Assembly (NCBI RefSeq): GCF_003515065.1
Contig: NZ_QXGH01000029.1
Location: 1-64,000, forward strand
Length of the DNA: 64,000 nucleotides
From: Nocardioides immobilis
Lineage (GTDB): Bacteria; Actinomycetota; Actinomycetes; Propionibacteriales; Nocardioidaceae
Direction: 5' to 3'
Shown: one piece after another, positions 18,434 to 27,018 of the stretch
Position numbering within the stretch: position 1 is the stretch's first letter
Layout of the letters: each line of letters begins with the position of its first letter
The notes under the pieces: model-generated
Told to the model about the DNA's origin: nothing
Database searches by the model: none
The model's input: the letters and a program-made list of their open reading frames with translations, nothing else
Position numbers and translations under genes: made by a program

Positions 18434-19414
18434 TCAGCGGGTCGGCAGCCCCTTGTTGGTCGATTGCTGCGCGTTGGTGACCGAGCCGCTGACGGTCCCG
18501 ACCGACTGGGCGATCAGGCTCGCATTGGCCATCGACATCGGCTGGTTCCCCTGCGACCAGCAATAGGCGTGGAGGTCTCCACCACTCGCGAGAGTCACCG
18601 TGCCCTGCAGGGCGATGGTGCTGCGGGGAACGCTCGAGCCCACCGCTGCGTCGCCGTTCGCGATCGTCACGAAGTTGGGTGTGAACAGCCAGCAGTGGGC
18701 AAAGTCCGGTGTGCTGGAGGAGCCCACGACCGTGCCGTTGAAACTCAGCACGTACGAGCCCCGCGGGACGGTCACCGTTCTCATGAACGCACCGTTGAAC
18801 GGAATGGGCTGGAGCGCAGCGTGATAGGACGAGAAGGCGCGACCGGGCTCGCCCCAGACGACCCCGCCGCTGCCGTTGTTGACGAGCGCCTGCCCGGCTG
18901 TGCCGCCGGAACCGTTGACGTCTCCGGCGGTGACCTGGGTCGAGTAACCGGTGAGCTTCACGGTTACGACGGCTGTGCCCAGGCTGAGGTTCTCGACCGA
19001 GACCTTGTTGCTCATCCCGATGTTCTCCGCCATGGTCGCCGTCGCGGTACCGCCCGCCGCCCACGAGAGAGTGTCGCCAGAGGTGCCCGCGGGGTTCCCG
19101 GCTGGGTAGAGCTTCAGGGTGCCGGCCTTGGTTCCCTTCACGGTCACCAGCAGCTGCACCGTGGTGGCGTTGGAGGGAACCGTGGTGGCGCCGCCGATGA
19201 CCACGGCTGATTCCACCTTGCCCGCCGCGATCGAGTTGTTACCCATCACCTGCTTGGCCGGGATCGTCACGAACGCGACGTCGGTGGTGTCGGTCGTCGC
19301 GGGGTTCGCGCCGGCGAGGGTTGCGAACAACACCCCACCTGCGGCGGCTCCGGCGGCCAGGGTCACCACGTGGCGCAGTCGTGGCGACGATGAGAGGGAG
19401 TGTCGGAAGTTCAT
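18434..19414 (-). CDS. Secreted protein of unknown function
   Basis: 326 residues. An N-terminal signal peptide (hydrophobic from about 15 to 36, likely cleaved near AGANPA) precedes a Thr/Ser/Val/Gly-rich beta region. A Gly/Asn linker (NGSGGTAGQALVNNGSGG) leads to a C-terminal domain with FNGTVVGSS and two Cys (AHCWLF, HAYCWS) that could form a disulfide. The linker resembles phage-tail or collagen-like surface proteins, but I do not recognise the family. An SD-like AAAGGA precedes the ATG. It stands alone. Confidence 0.75.
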   Translation of the reverse strand: MNFRHSLSSSPRLRHVVTLAAGAAAGGVLFATLAGANPATTDTTDVAFVTIPAKQVMGNNSIAAGKVESAVVIGGATTVPSNATTVQLLVTVKGTKAGTLKLYPAGNPAGTSGDTLSWAAGGTATATMAENIGMSNKVSVENLSLGTAVVTVKLTGYSTQVTAGDVNGSGGTAGQALVNNGSGGVVWGEPGRAFSSYHAALQPIPFNGAFMRTVTVPRGSYVLSFNGTVVGSSSTPDFAHCWLFTPNFVTIANGDAAVGSSVPRSTIALQGTVTLASGGDLHAYCWSQGNQPMSMANASLIAQSVGTVSGSVTNAQQSTNKGLPTR

Positions 19415-19733
19415 GGTCGGGTCCTTTCATCGGATGACACCGAAACGGCTCCCTCACCAATTGCATCCAAGCACGAGGATGCGGACGACGGGCGCTTTTG
19501 GGCGGCGAACCGGGGTCGACCGAAAGTCGGACCGTTCCGAGGCCTGGTGCCCTACTCCAGCTGATGACATGGGCAGTGCGCGCGGACTTCTGCTTCGGGC
19601 CTCGGAGCGCGTCGGCCGCATCGGTGTGCTGCCGCCGTCGGGGCATCCGCACCATGTCGTTGATCACCGTGATGACGGCGTGGACCCGGATGCGTGCGGC
19701 GACCGGGCCCTCGGCTGAAGGCGAGGTCGTCCA
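19415..19733. other. Intergenic stretch with no recognised gene
   Basis: This 319-base region separates the secreted protein from the response regulator; it holds the promoter of the former and the downstream region of the latter. Several short open frames exist on both strands, but none has a recognisable product or a convincing start. I see no clear terminator or repeat. Confidence 0.5.
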
Positions 19734-20396
19734 TCAGCCCGTCCGTGGCGCCACCAGCCCGGACTGGTAGGCGAACACCACCAGCTGCGCCCGGTCGCGG
19801 GCGCCGAGCTTGGTCATCGCCCGGCTCACGTGGGTCTTCGCGGTCATCGGGCTCACCACCATCCGCTCGGCGATCTCGTCGTTGTTGAGGCCGTGCGCCA
19901 CGAGGGCGACGACCTCCCGCTCACGCGTGGTCAGCACCGCGAGGTCGGCAGCAGGGAGTACGTCGGCCGGGCGGGCCACGAACTCGCTGATCAGCCGCCG
20001 GGTGACGCCGGGGGAGAGCAGGGCGTCGCCCTTCACGGTGACCCGCAGCGCCTGGAGCAGGTCAGCCGGCTCGGTGTCCTTGACGACGAAGCCGGAGGCG
20101 CCGGCGCGCAGCGAGTTGAAGACGTAATCGTCGAGGCCGTAGTTGGTCAGGATCACCACCCGCACGCCGGCGAGCTCGTCGTCGCTCGCGATCCGGCGGG
20201 TCGCCTCGATGCCGTCCATCTCGGGCATCTGGACGTCCATCAGCACGATGTCCGGTCGGTGCTCGGCCGCGAGCGCGACGCCGTCGAGGCCGGTGGCGCC
20301 CTCGGCGACGACCTCGATGTCGTCCTCGGCGTCGAGCAGCGCGCGGATCCCGGTCCGGATCAACGGCTGGTCGTCGACGAGGACCACCCGGATCAC
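19734..20396 (-). CDS. NarL/LuxR-family response regulator
   Basis: 220 residues. The receiver domain has acidic Asp8/Asp9, phospho-acceptor Asp54 (IVLMDVQMPEMDG) and conserved Lys (FVVKDTEP). The LuxR HTH spans about 150-215 (LTTREREVVALVAHGLNNDEIAERMVVS). The frame is open far upstream, but GTG 20396 overlaps the kinase TGA (GTGA) and gives the family N terminus. Cognate partner of the kinase. No target gene is obvious; the neighbouring FAD oxidase is one possibility. Confidence 0.93.
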   Translation of the reverse strand: MIRVVLVDDQPLIRTGIRALLDAEDDIEVVAEGATGLDGVALAAEHRPDIVLMDVQMPEMDGIEATRRIASDDELAGVRVVILTNYGLDDYVFNSLRAGASGFVVKDTEPADLLQALRVTVKGDALLSPGVTRRLISEFVARPADVLPAADLAVLTTREREVVALVAHGLNNDEIAERMVVSPMTAKTHVSRAMTKLGARDRAQLVVFAYQSGLVAPRTG

Positions 20397-21160
20397 GCCG
20401 TACCGCCCACCGGCAGCTCGGCGAGCACCGAGAACCCACCGGCCGGGCCGGGTTCCGCGCAGAGCCGTCCGCCCAGGGCGGTCACGCGCTCCCGCATCCC
20501 GACCAGGCCGTAGCCCGGCACCGGGGGCTGGCCCGACCCGGTGCCGTCGTCGTCGACGCGGACGACGAGCGCGTCCGCGCCGTACGTGATCTGCACCGAG
20601 GCGGTCGCCTTCCCGGCGTGGCGGCTCACGTTGGTCAGCGCTTCCTGGACGACGCGGTAGGCGGCCTGGTCGACGTCCGGTGGCAGCGGCCGCTCGTCGC
20701 CCCGCACCGTGCACGTCGTCGGTACGCCGGACGACCGCGCGCGCTCCACGAGCGCCGGGAGCCGGTCGAGGCCGCTGCCGTTGGCGTCCTCGTCGCGGCG
20801 CAGCACGTCGAGGGTCGACCGCAGCTCGCGGACCGCGTCGCTGCTGGCCTCCTGGATCGCGAGCAGCGCGGCCGACGGCTCCTCGCCGTTCTTGCGCGCC
20901 AGGTGCGCCGCGACGCCGGCCTGGACCTTGATCACCGAGATGCTGTGCGTCAGCGAGTCGTGCAGCTCGCGGGCGATCCGGAGCCGCTCCTCGACGGCCC
21001 GACGCAGCGCCGCCTCGTCGCGGGTGCGCTCGGCTTCCTCGGCGCGCCGCTCCACCTCGCGCACGTAGGCGTGCCACTGGGTGAAGGCAAGCGCGCCGGC
21101 ACCGGCCGACACCAGCCAGCCGATGCCGTAGAACCTCCGCCAGCCGCGATCCGTGCGCAT
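20393..21160 (-). CDS. NarL-type sensor histidine kinase (HisKA_3)
   Basis: 255 residues, short for the class. One N-terminal hydrophobic segment (about 12-28) is followed by a coiled coil, the phospho-acceptor His67 (RIARELHDSLTHS) and an ATPase domain (NVSRHAGKA, VDDDGTGSG, GYGLVGMRERV). No separate sensor domain is present, so it may sense at the membrane or through a partner. A TACGCT box (21173-21168) ends 7 bases before the ATG, with no SD, so the transcript is probably leaderless. Confidence 0.92.
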   Translation of the reverse strand: MRTDRGWRRFYGIGWLVSAGAGALAFTQWHAYVREVERRAEEAERTRDEAALRRAVEERLRIARELHDSLTHSISVIKVQAGVAAHLARKNGEEPSAALLAIQEASSDAVRELRSTLDVLRRDEDANGSGLDRLPALVERARSSGVPTTCTVRGDERPLPPDVDQAAYRVVQEALTNVSRHAGKATASVQITYGADALVVRVDDDGTGSGQPPVPGYGLVGMRERVTALGGRLCAEPGPAGGFSVLAELPVGGTA

Positions 21161-21387
21161 GGTGCCGAGCGTAGAGCGGCACGCCAGCGGGCGCGTCCCG
21201 CCGTGGGAGTACGCCGCAGCTACCTCCGTCGCCGTAGCCGCTTGTCACAGCTGCCGCCGCTGCGGTGTCTCGTGAGTGGGCGTCCGCCCCGTGCGGAGTA
21301 GTGGGAAGAGCCACCCCACGGGCGACGCGGCCGGCCGCGGATTCCCGAACGATCGACGCACCGGTCCCGACGAACGAGGAGAGACGG

Positions 21388-22740
21388 ATGACAGTCCACG
21401 AGAGCGACCTGGCCATCGAGACGGTGGGCCCCGGCGACGAGGAGTACGACGATGCCGCGCGGGTCTTCTTCGCGACCGGCGCGCCGGCGCTCGTCGTACG
21501 GCCGCGCGATCCGCGCCAGGTGGCCGTCGCGCTGACGCACGCCGTCGGGCTCGGCCTGGCGGTGTCGGTGCGGTCGGGCGGGCACAGCCCGCTGGGGCAC
21601 GGCACCAACACCGACGGCATGGTCATCGACCTCATGCACCTCGACGGCGTCGAGGTGCTCGACGCCGGTCGCCGGCTGGTCCGCGTGGGCGGCGGGGCGA
21701 CCTGGGGGAAGGTCGCCGAGGCGCTCGCGCCGTACGGCTGGGGACTCACGTCGGGCGACACCACCGACGTCGGCGTCGGCGGGCTCACGCTCGGCGGCGG
21801 CATCGGCTGGCTGGTGCGCAAGCACGGCCTGGCCGTCGACAACCTGGTCGGAGCGCGGGTCGTGACCGCCGACGGCCGGTTGCTCACGGTCTCCGCTGAG
21901 GAGCACCCCGACCTGTTCTGGGCGCTGCGCGGGGGCGGCGGCAACTTCGGCGTCGTCGTCGATTTCGACTTCGTCGCGCAGGAGGTGGCCTCGGTCCACT
22001 TCGGCCAGGTCCACTACCAGCTCGACGACGTGGCCGACCTCCTGCGTCGGTGGCGGGACGCGATGCGGTCCGCGCCCGACGAGCTGTCCAGCACCCTCGC
22101 CGTCATGCCGCAGCTGCCCGGGTCGCCGGCGGTCGCGACGGTGCTGCTCTGCTACGCCGCCGAGCCCGGTACGACGACCACCGAGGTCGACGCCGCGCTC
22201 GAGCCGCTGTTCGAGCCGCTGTTCGAGCTCGGCACCGTGCGGACGGCCGCGGTCGCCGAGCGTCGCTACCCGGAGATCCTGGAGCACGCCCAGCACCCGC
22301 CGGGCTTCCGGATGACCGGCCGCAACACCCTGGTGCCGCGCCTCGACGAGGACGTCATCGCCGCCGTCGCGGGCCTGCACGGGACCCCGGGCCCGAAGGC
22401 GATCGCGGTCCGCAGCCTCGGCGGCGCCTTCGGGCGGGTGTCACCGGACGCCACCGCGTTCGCCCGCCGTGACGCCGAGGCGATGGTCTTCTGCGGCTGG
22501 CTCCTCCCCGGTACGGCGACCGATGCCGATGTCGAGCAGGCGGTGCTGCCGTGGCAGGCGGTGGCTGCGCTCGGCACCGGCAGCTACGTCGGCTTCCAGG
22601 GCTCGGCGACCGCGGCGGACGTGGCGGCGGCCTACCCGGGCGCGACGTACGACAGGCTCGCGGCGGTCAAGCGCACCTACGACCCGCGCAACCTGTTCGC
22701 CCTCAACCACAACATCACGCCGGCGGGCCTGCCCGACTGA
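21388..22740 (+). CDS. FAD-binding oxidoreductase, berberine-bridge-enzyme type
   Basis: 450 residues. An FAD_binding_4 domain contains SVRSGGHSPLGHG, where His66 probably links covalently to FAD, and WALRGGGGNFGVV. The C-terminal BBE motif is YDPRNLFALNHNI. Family members oxidise sugars, alkaloids or polyketides. ATG 21388 follows a strong SD (GAGGAGAG). No secretion signal. The last 26 bases overlap the convergent carboxyltransferase gene. Substrate unknown; the nearby two-component system might regulate it. Confidence 0.9.
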   Translation: MTVHESDLAIETVGPGDEEYDDAARVFFATGAPALVVRPRDPRQVAVALTHAVGLGLAVSVRSGGHSPLGHGTNTDGMVIDLMHLDGVEVLDAGRRLVRVGGGATWGKVAEALAPYGWGLTSGDTTDVGVGGLTLGGGIGWLVRKHGLAVDNLVGARVVTADGRLLTVSAEEHPDLFWALRGGGGNFGVVVDFDFVAQEVASVHFGQVHYQLDDVADLLRRWRDAMRSAPDELSSTLAVMPQLPGSPAVATVLLCYAAEPGTTTTEVDAALEPLFEPLFELGTVRTAAVAERRYPEILEHAQHPPGFRMTGRNTLVPRLDEDVIAAVAGLHGTPGPKAIAVRSLGGAFGRVSPDATAFARRDAEAMVFCGWLLPGTATDADVEQAVLPWQAVAALGTGSYVGFQGSATAADVAAAYPGATYDRLAAVKRTYDPRNLFALNHNITPAGLPD

Positions 22741-24214
22741 TCGTCGCCGCCACCAGGGCGCGGGTCTCGGCCGGGTCGATCACGTCGTCGATCTCGAAGA
22801 CCCGCGCCGCGTTCAGGGCCTTCGCGTGCTGGCGCAGCGCGGCGGTGTGCTCGACGACGGCGGCCTCCCGCTCCTCCTCGGGCATGGCCGCGAGCTCCTT
22901 GGCCAGCCCGAGCCGGACGGCGCCCTCGAGCCCCATCGGGCCGAGGTGGGCGCCGGGCCAGGCGACGGTGAGGAGCGGTCGGTGGGTGCTGCCGCCGAGC
23001 ATCGCCTGCGCGCCGAGCCCGTAGCCGCGCCGCAGCACGACGCCGACCAGCGGCGTGGACAGCCGCGCGCCCGCGGCGACCATTCGCGAGGCGTGCCGGA
23101 CCAGGCCGGTGCGCTCGGCTTCCGGACCGACCATGAAGCCCGGGGTGTCGACCAGCGACAGCACCGGCAGCCGCCAGCGCTCGCACAGCTCGAGGAAGTC
23201 GGCCGCCTTCGCGGACGCGTCCGCGGTCAGCGCGCCGGCGAGGTGGGTCGACTGGTTCGCGACGACGCCGACCGGGATGCCCTCGATCCGGCCGATCGCG
23301 GTGACCAGCTCCGGCGCCCAGCCCGCCCGCAGCCAGGTGACGCTGCCGTGGTCGGCCAAAGCCTCGACGACGGGGCGCACGTCGAAACCCTCCCGGTCGT
23401 TCTCGGGCAGGTGGTCCCGGAGCGCGTCCTGGTCGTCGGCGGCGCCGGCAGGGCTCGGACCGGCGAGGTACCCGAGGATCCGTCGTACGACGGCGACCGC
23501 CTCCGCCTCGTCGTCCACCACGACGTCGAGGACGCCGTTGGCCGCCTGGTCGTCGACCGGCCCGATCTCCTCGGGCGCGAACTCACCGAGCCCGCCGCCC
23601 GCGATCATCGCCGGGCCCGCCATGCCCAGGTTGGCGTCCGGTGTGGCGATCCGCAGGTCGGCGCCACCGGCCAGCACGGCGTTGCCCGCGAAGCAGCGCC
23701 CCGACACGACGGCGATCTTCGGCGTCGTGAGCGCGCCCCACAGCGCGAACGACCCGACGTCGAGCGCGGAGACCAGCGGCAGGTCGGTGTCGCCCGGACG
23801 GCCGCCGCCGCCCTCGGTGAAGAAGACCGCCGGCATCCCCATCCGCCCGACCAGCTCGATCAGCCGGTCGGTCTTCCGGTGGCCGCGCATGCCCTGCGTG
23901 CCTGCCATCACCAGGTAGTCGTAGGACATCACCGCGCACGGCCGGCCGGCCACGGTCGCCGTACCGCCGATGATGCCGTCGGCCGGGGCCTCGACCACCA
24001 GGTCGGCCAACGGCCGGCGGCTCTCCTGGGCAGCGGTGACGAACCGGCCGTACTCCACGAACGACCCGTCGTCGACCAGGTCGGCGACGTTCTCCCGGGC
24101 GGTACGGCGCCCGCGGTCGTGCCAGCGGGCCACCTTCTCCGGCCGCGCGTCGTCGGTCGTCAGGAACCGGCGGGCGAGCACCTCGGCCAGGCCCTCAGCG
24201 GGCTCGTCCGTCAT
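22715..24214 (-). CDS. Acyl-CoA carboxylase carboxyltransferase (beta) subunit
   Basis: 499 residues in two crotonase-like halves. ARENVADLVDDGSFVEYG and FFTEGGGGRPGDTD lie in the N half; LSLVDTPGFMVGPEAERTG and GYGLGAQAMLGG in the C half. It would transfer CO2 from carboxybiotin to an acyl-CoA (propionyl-, methylcrotonyl- or similar). No biotin carboxylase or biotin carrier gene lies in the window, so it must use one encoded elsewhere. It follows an acyl-CoA dehydrogenase by 3 bases, as in leucine-type catabolic operons. Confidence 0.92.
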   Translation of the reverse strand: MTDEPAEGLAEVLARRFLTTDDARPEKVARWHDRGRRTARENVADLVDDGSFVEYGRFVTAAQESRRPLADLVVEAPADGIIGGTATVAGRPCAVMSYDYLVMAGTQGMRGHRKTDRLIELVGRMGMPAVFFTEGGGGRPGDTDLPLVSALDVGSFALWGALTTPKIAVVSGRCFAGNAVLAGGADLRIATPDANLGMAGPAMIAGGGLGEFAPEEIGPVDDQAANGVLDVVVDDEAEAVAVVRRILGYLAGPSPAGAADDQDALRDHLPENDREGFDVRPVVEALADHGSVTWLRAGWAPELVTAIGRIEGIPVGVVANQSTHLAGALTADASAKAADFLELCERWRLPVLSLVDTPGFMVGPEAERTGLVRHASRMVAAGARLSTPLVGVVLRRGYGLGAQAMLGGSTHRPLLTVAWPGAHLGPMGLEGAVRLGLAKELAAMPEEEREAAVVEHTAALRQHAKALNAARVFEIDDVIDPAETRALVAATISRAGPPA

Positions 24215-24217
24215 CGC

Positions 24218-25375
24218 TCAGAGGCCCATGTCCTTGGCGATGATCATCTTCATCACCTCGGAGGTGCCGCCGTAGATGCGGTTGACGCGGTTGTCGGCGT
24301 ACAGCCGGGCGATGGGGTACTCGTTGATGAACCCGTAGCCGCCGTGCAGCTGGAGGCAGCGGTCGATGACCCGGTGGGCGACCTCGGTGCAGAAGAGCTT
24401 CGCGGAGGCGGCCTCGGCTGCGGTCAGCTCGCCGGCGTCGAGGGCCTCCAGCGCGCGATCGGCGACCGCTTCGGCGGCGTCGACCTCCGCCTTGCAGGCG
24501 GCGAGCTCGAACTTCGTGTTCTGGAAGGAGGCGACGGTGCTGCCGAAGACGGTGCGCTGCTCGACGTACTGCTGCGTGAAACGTACGGCGGCGCTGGCCT
24601 GTGCGTAGGCGCCGTACGCGATGCCCCACCGCTCGGACGGCAGGTTGCGGCCGAGGTAGGAGAACCCTTCGTCCTCGTCGCCCAGCAGGTCCTCCGCGGG
24701 CACCTTGACGTCCTCGAAGGCGAGCTCCGCCGTGTCGGACGTCTTCAGTCCGAGCTTGTCCAGCTTGCGACCGACGGAGTAGCCCGGCGAGTGCGCGTCG
24801 ACGGCGAACAGGGAGATGCCGAACCGGCGGTCGTCGTCCTTCGGCGGGCTGGTGCGGGCGGCGATGATCACCCGGTCGGCGTGGACGCCGCCGGTGATGA
24901 AGGTCTTCGCGCCGTTGAGGACGTAGTGGCTGCCGTCTGCAGACCGCTTGGCCGTGGTGCGCATGCCGGCCAGGTCGGAGCCGGCGGAGGGCTCGGTCAT
25001 CGCGAGCGCCCACATCTCCTCGCCCGTCACGAAGCTCGGCAGGTAGCGCTGCTTCTGATCCTCGGTGGCGAGCATCATCAGGTAGGGGAGGGCCAGCAGC
25101 ACGTGCACCCCGGACCCGCCGAAGCTGACGCCCGCGCGGGCCGTCTCCTCGTACTGGATGGCGGTGAACTTGTGGGTCTCCAGCCCCGCCCCGCCGTACT
25201 CCTCGGGGACCGTGATGCCGAACAGGCCCAGGTCCGCCAGCTTGCCGTAGAGCTCCTTCGGCACGATCCCGGCGGTGAACCACTCGTCGTAGTGGGGCAC
25301 GACCTCGGCCTCGATGAAGGCGCGCAGCGTCTTCCGGAAGCTCTCGTGGTCCTGGTCGAAGACGTTGCGTTGCAT
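24218..25375 (-). CDS. Acyl-CoA dehydrogenase
   Basis: 385 residues. MWALAMTEPSAGSDLAG is the FAD/substrate signature and GGYGFINEYPIARLYADNR the C-terminal one. The usual YEGTSE catalytic Glu position reads YGGTSEV, so the base probably comes from another helix, as in isovaleryl- and long-chain dehydrogenases. ATG 25375 sits behind AAGGAG; 25423 is less likely. Pairing with a carboxyltransferase hints at branched-chain acyl-CoA oxidation. Confidence 0.92.
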   Translation of the reverse strand: MQRNVFDQDHESFRKTLRAFIEAEVVPHYDEWFTAGIVPKELYGKLADLGLFGITVPEEYGGAGLETHKFTAIQYEETARAGVSFGGSGVHVLLALPYLMMLATEDQKQRYLPSFVTGEEMWALAMTEPSAGSDLAGMRTTAKRSADGSHYVLNGAKTFITGGVHADRVIIAARTSPPKDDDRRFGISLFAVDAHSPGYSVGRKLDKLGLKTSDTAELAFEDVKVPAEDLLGDEDEGFSYLGRNLPSERWGIAYGAYAQASAAVRFTQQYVEQRTVFGSTVASFQNTKFELAACKAEVDAAEAVADRALEALDAGELTAAEAASAKLFCTEVAHRVIDRCLQLHGGYGFINEYPIARLYADNRVNRIYGGTSEVMKMIIAKDMGL

Positions 25376-25425
25376 GGTGCTCCTTGCTGGATGGTGCAGT
25401 GCGGGTGCCACTATCGCCCACATTG

Positions 25426-25436
25426 CTAACGGTTGC
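25426..25436. promoter_or_regulatory. Possible second site for the 26.2-kb TetR repressor
   Basis: CTAACGGTTGC lies between the divergent acyl-CoA dehydrogenase and SDR genes. It matches the operator at 26986-27001 (complement CTAAGCGGTTGCTTAG) except for one missing G and a degenerate right end. It would link both operons to one repressor. Confidence 0.3.
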
Positions 25437-25470
25437 GTCGGCAGAGCCGGCCGCCTGGGAGGAGAGTGAC

Positions 25471-26235
25471 ATGGGAGTCCTGGACAGGTTCCGGCTCGAC
25501 GGCAAGGTGGCCGTGGTCACCGGAGCATCGAGCGGGCTCGGGGTGAGCTTCGCGCTCGCGCTGGCCGAGGCCGGCGCCGACCTCGCGCTCGGCGCGCGGC
25601 GGGAGGACAAGCTCGCCGACACCGTCGCCCGGGTGGAGGCGCTCGGCCGCAGGGCGCTCGCCGTGCGCACCGACGTGACCGAGCCGGACGAGTGCCGCCG
25701 TCTGATCGACGCGACCATGGAGGCGTTCGGTCGCGTGGACGTCCTCGTGAACAACGCGGGCGTCGGCACCGCCGTACCTGCGACCAAGGAGACGCCCGAC
25801 CAGTTCCGCTCGGTCATCGAGCTCAACCTCAACGCCAGCTACTGGATGGCCCAGGCGGCCGGCAGCGTGATGAAGCCGGGCAGCTCGATCATCAACATCA
25901 GCAGCGTGCTGGGCCTCACGACGATGGGGCTGCCGCAGGCGGCGTACGCGGCGAGCAAGGCGGGCGTCATCGGGCTGACCCGCGACCTCGCCCAGCAGTG
26001 GTCGCCGCGCAAGGGCATCCGGGTGAACGCGCTCGCACCCGGCTACTTCGCGTCGGAGATGACCGACGCGCTCGACCACGCGTACGTCGAGGAGAAGGTG
26101 CTGCCGCGCACCCTGCTCGGCCGGCTCGGCGACCACGAGGAGCTCAGCGCAGCGCTGCTCTTCCTCGCCAGCGACGCCGGCGGCTACTGCACCGGGATCA
26201 CGCTCCCGGTCGAGGGTGGGGTGCTCGTCACCTGA
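25471..26235 (+). CDS. Short-chain dehydrogenase/reductase (FabG-like)
   Basis: 254 residues. The NAD(P) motif is VVTGASSGLG; NNAG follows, then the catalytic Ser in IINISSVLG and the pair YAASK. A Rossmann oxidoreductase, probably acting on a 3-hydroxyacyl-CoA or related alcohol. ATG 25471 follows GGGAGGAGAG; the upstream in-frame start at 25384 lies in the promoter of the divergent dehydrogenase. Convergent with the TetR gene, 14 bases between stops. Confidence 0.92.
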   Translation: MGVLDRFRLDGKVAVVTGASSGLGVSFALALAEAGADLALGARREDKLADTVARVEALGRRALAVRTDVTEPDECRRLIDATMEAFGRVDVLVNNAGVGTAVPATKETPDQFRSVIELNLNASYWMAQAAGSVMKPGSSIINISSVLGLTTMGLPQAAYAASKAGVIGLTRDLAQQWSPRKGIRVNALAPGYFASEMTDALDHAYVEEKVLPRTLLGRLGDHEELSAALLFLASDAGGYCTGITLPVEGGVLVT

Positions 26236-26249
26236 GCCGGGCTGGGTCC

Positions 26250-26870
26250 TCACGAGGGCCGCGCCCCGACGATCCGGAGCGCGATCGCGGCGTACGCGTC
26301 GCCGAGGTCCTCCGGCGACCAGGTGCGGTCCTCGCGGTACCAGCGCGCGACGTCGATGCCGAGCGACAGGATCGCGGTCGCGGCGATCCGCGGCTGCGGA
26401 CAGTCGAAGCTGCCGTCGGCCACGCCGCGCTCGACCAGCGCGCGGATCTCCGCGCTGATCGCGCGGCGGAGCTCGCGCACCTCCGCAGCGGGGCCGGGCT
26501 CGAGCGAGGAGAGCTCGTAGTTGACGACCCGGGCTCCGGTGTTGCCGCGGGCGTGGTGGATCGCGAACTGCCGGACGACCCGCGCGAGCTGGTCCGCGGG
26601 CGACGGGGCGCTGGCGACGGCTTCCTGGATCAGGGCGAGGGTCTGCTCGTGACCGGCCAGGGAGATCTGCGCGAGCAGGTCGTGCTTGGTCCGGTAGTGG
26701 ACGTAGACGGCGGCCGGGCTCATGCCGGCCGCGCTGGCGATGTCGCGGGTGGTGGTGGCGTGGTAGCCGCGCTCGGCGAACGCGTTCACCGCCGAGTCGA
26801 GGAGCCGGGCGCGGGCGTCGTCGCCGCGGCTGCGCTCGCCGCTGCCGGCGCCGGTGCTCGTGCTGCCCAT
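26250..26870 (-). CDS. TetR-family repressor of the acyl-CoA catabolic operon
   Basis: 206 residues. The N-terminal HTH (RARLLDSAVNAFAERGYHAT to MSPAAVYVHYRTKHDLLAQI) is canonical; the ligand domain matches the TetR_C group seen with fatty-acid regulators. The start at 26870 is set by AAGGGAGC upstream. It is divergent from the eight-gene operon at 27.0-35.1 kb, and a perfect palindrome lies just before that operon, so it probably represses it until an acyl-CoA binds. Confidence 0.9.
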   Translation of the reverse strand: MGSTSTGAGSGERSRGDDARARLLDSAVNAFAERGYHATTTRDIASAAGMSPAAVYVHYRTKHDLLAQISLAGHEQTLALIQEAVASAPSPADQLARVVRQFAIHHARGNTGARVVNYELSSLEPGPAAEVRELRRAISAEIRALVERGVADGSFDCPQPRIAATAILSLGIDVARWYREDRTWSPEDLGDAYAAIALRIVGARPS

Positions 26871-26985
26871 CGGTGCTCCCTTCCGTTCGCCTGCCGCGCT
26901 TGTCGAGGCGCCTCGTCGAGCTCGGCGGACGTGGCCCGGCCGTTGACGAGGTCGCGAGCCTGGTGCAGAGTAGTCGCCAGCGTAC

Positions 26986-27001
26986 CTAAGCAACCGCTTA
27001 G
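26986..27001. promoter_or_regulatory. TetR operator palindrome
   Basis: CTAAGC-AACC-GCTTAG has perfect 6-bp arms and a 4-base centre. It sits 17 bases before the SDR start at 27019 and 115 bases from the divergent TetR gene. Its position over the region between promoter and SD suits repression. Confidence 0.75.
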
Positions 27002-27018
27002 TTGGAAAGGAAGTGCTG

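Noticed and set aside
22469-25429. A 986-codon open frame on the plus strand opposite the carboxyltransferase and acyl-CoA dehydrogenase
   Set aside because: Its translation is low-complexity Arg/Gly/Val/Asp-rich with no domain. It is an antisense shadow of strongly biased GC-rich codons; the minus-strand genes have full family motifs.
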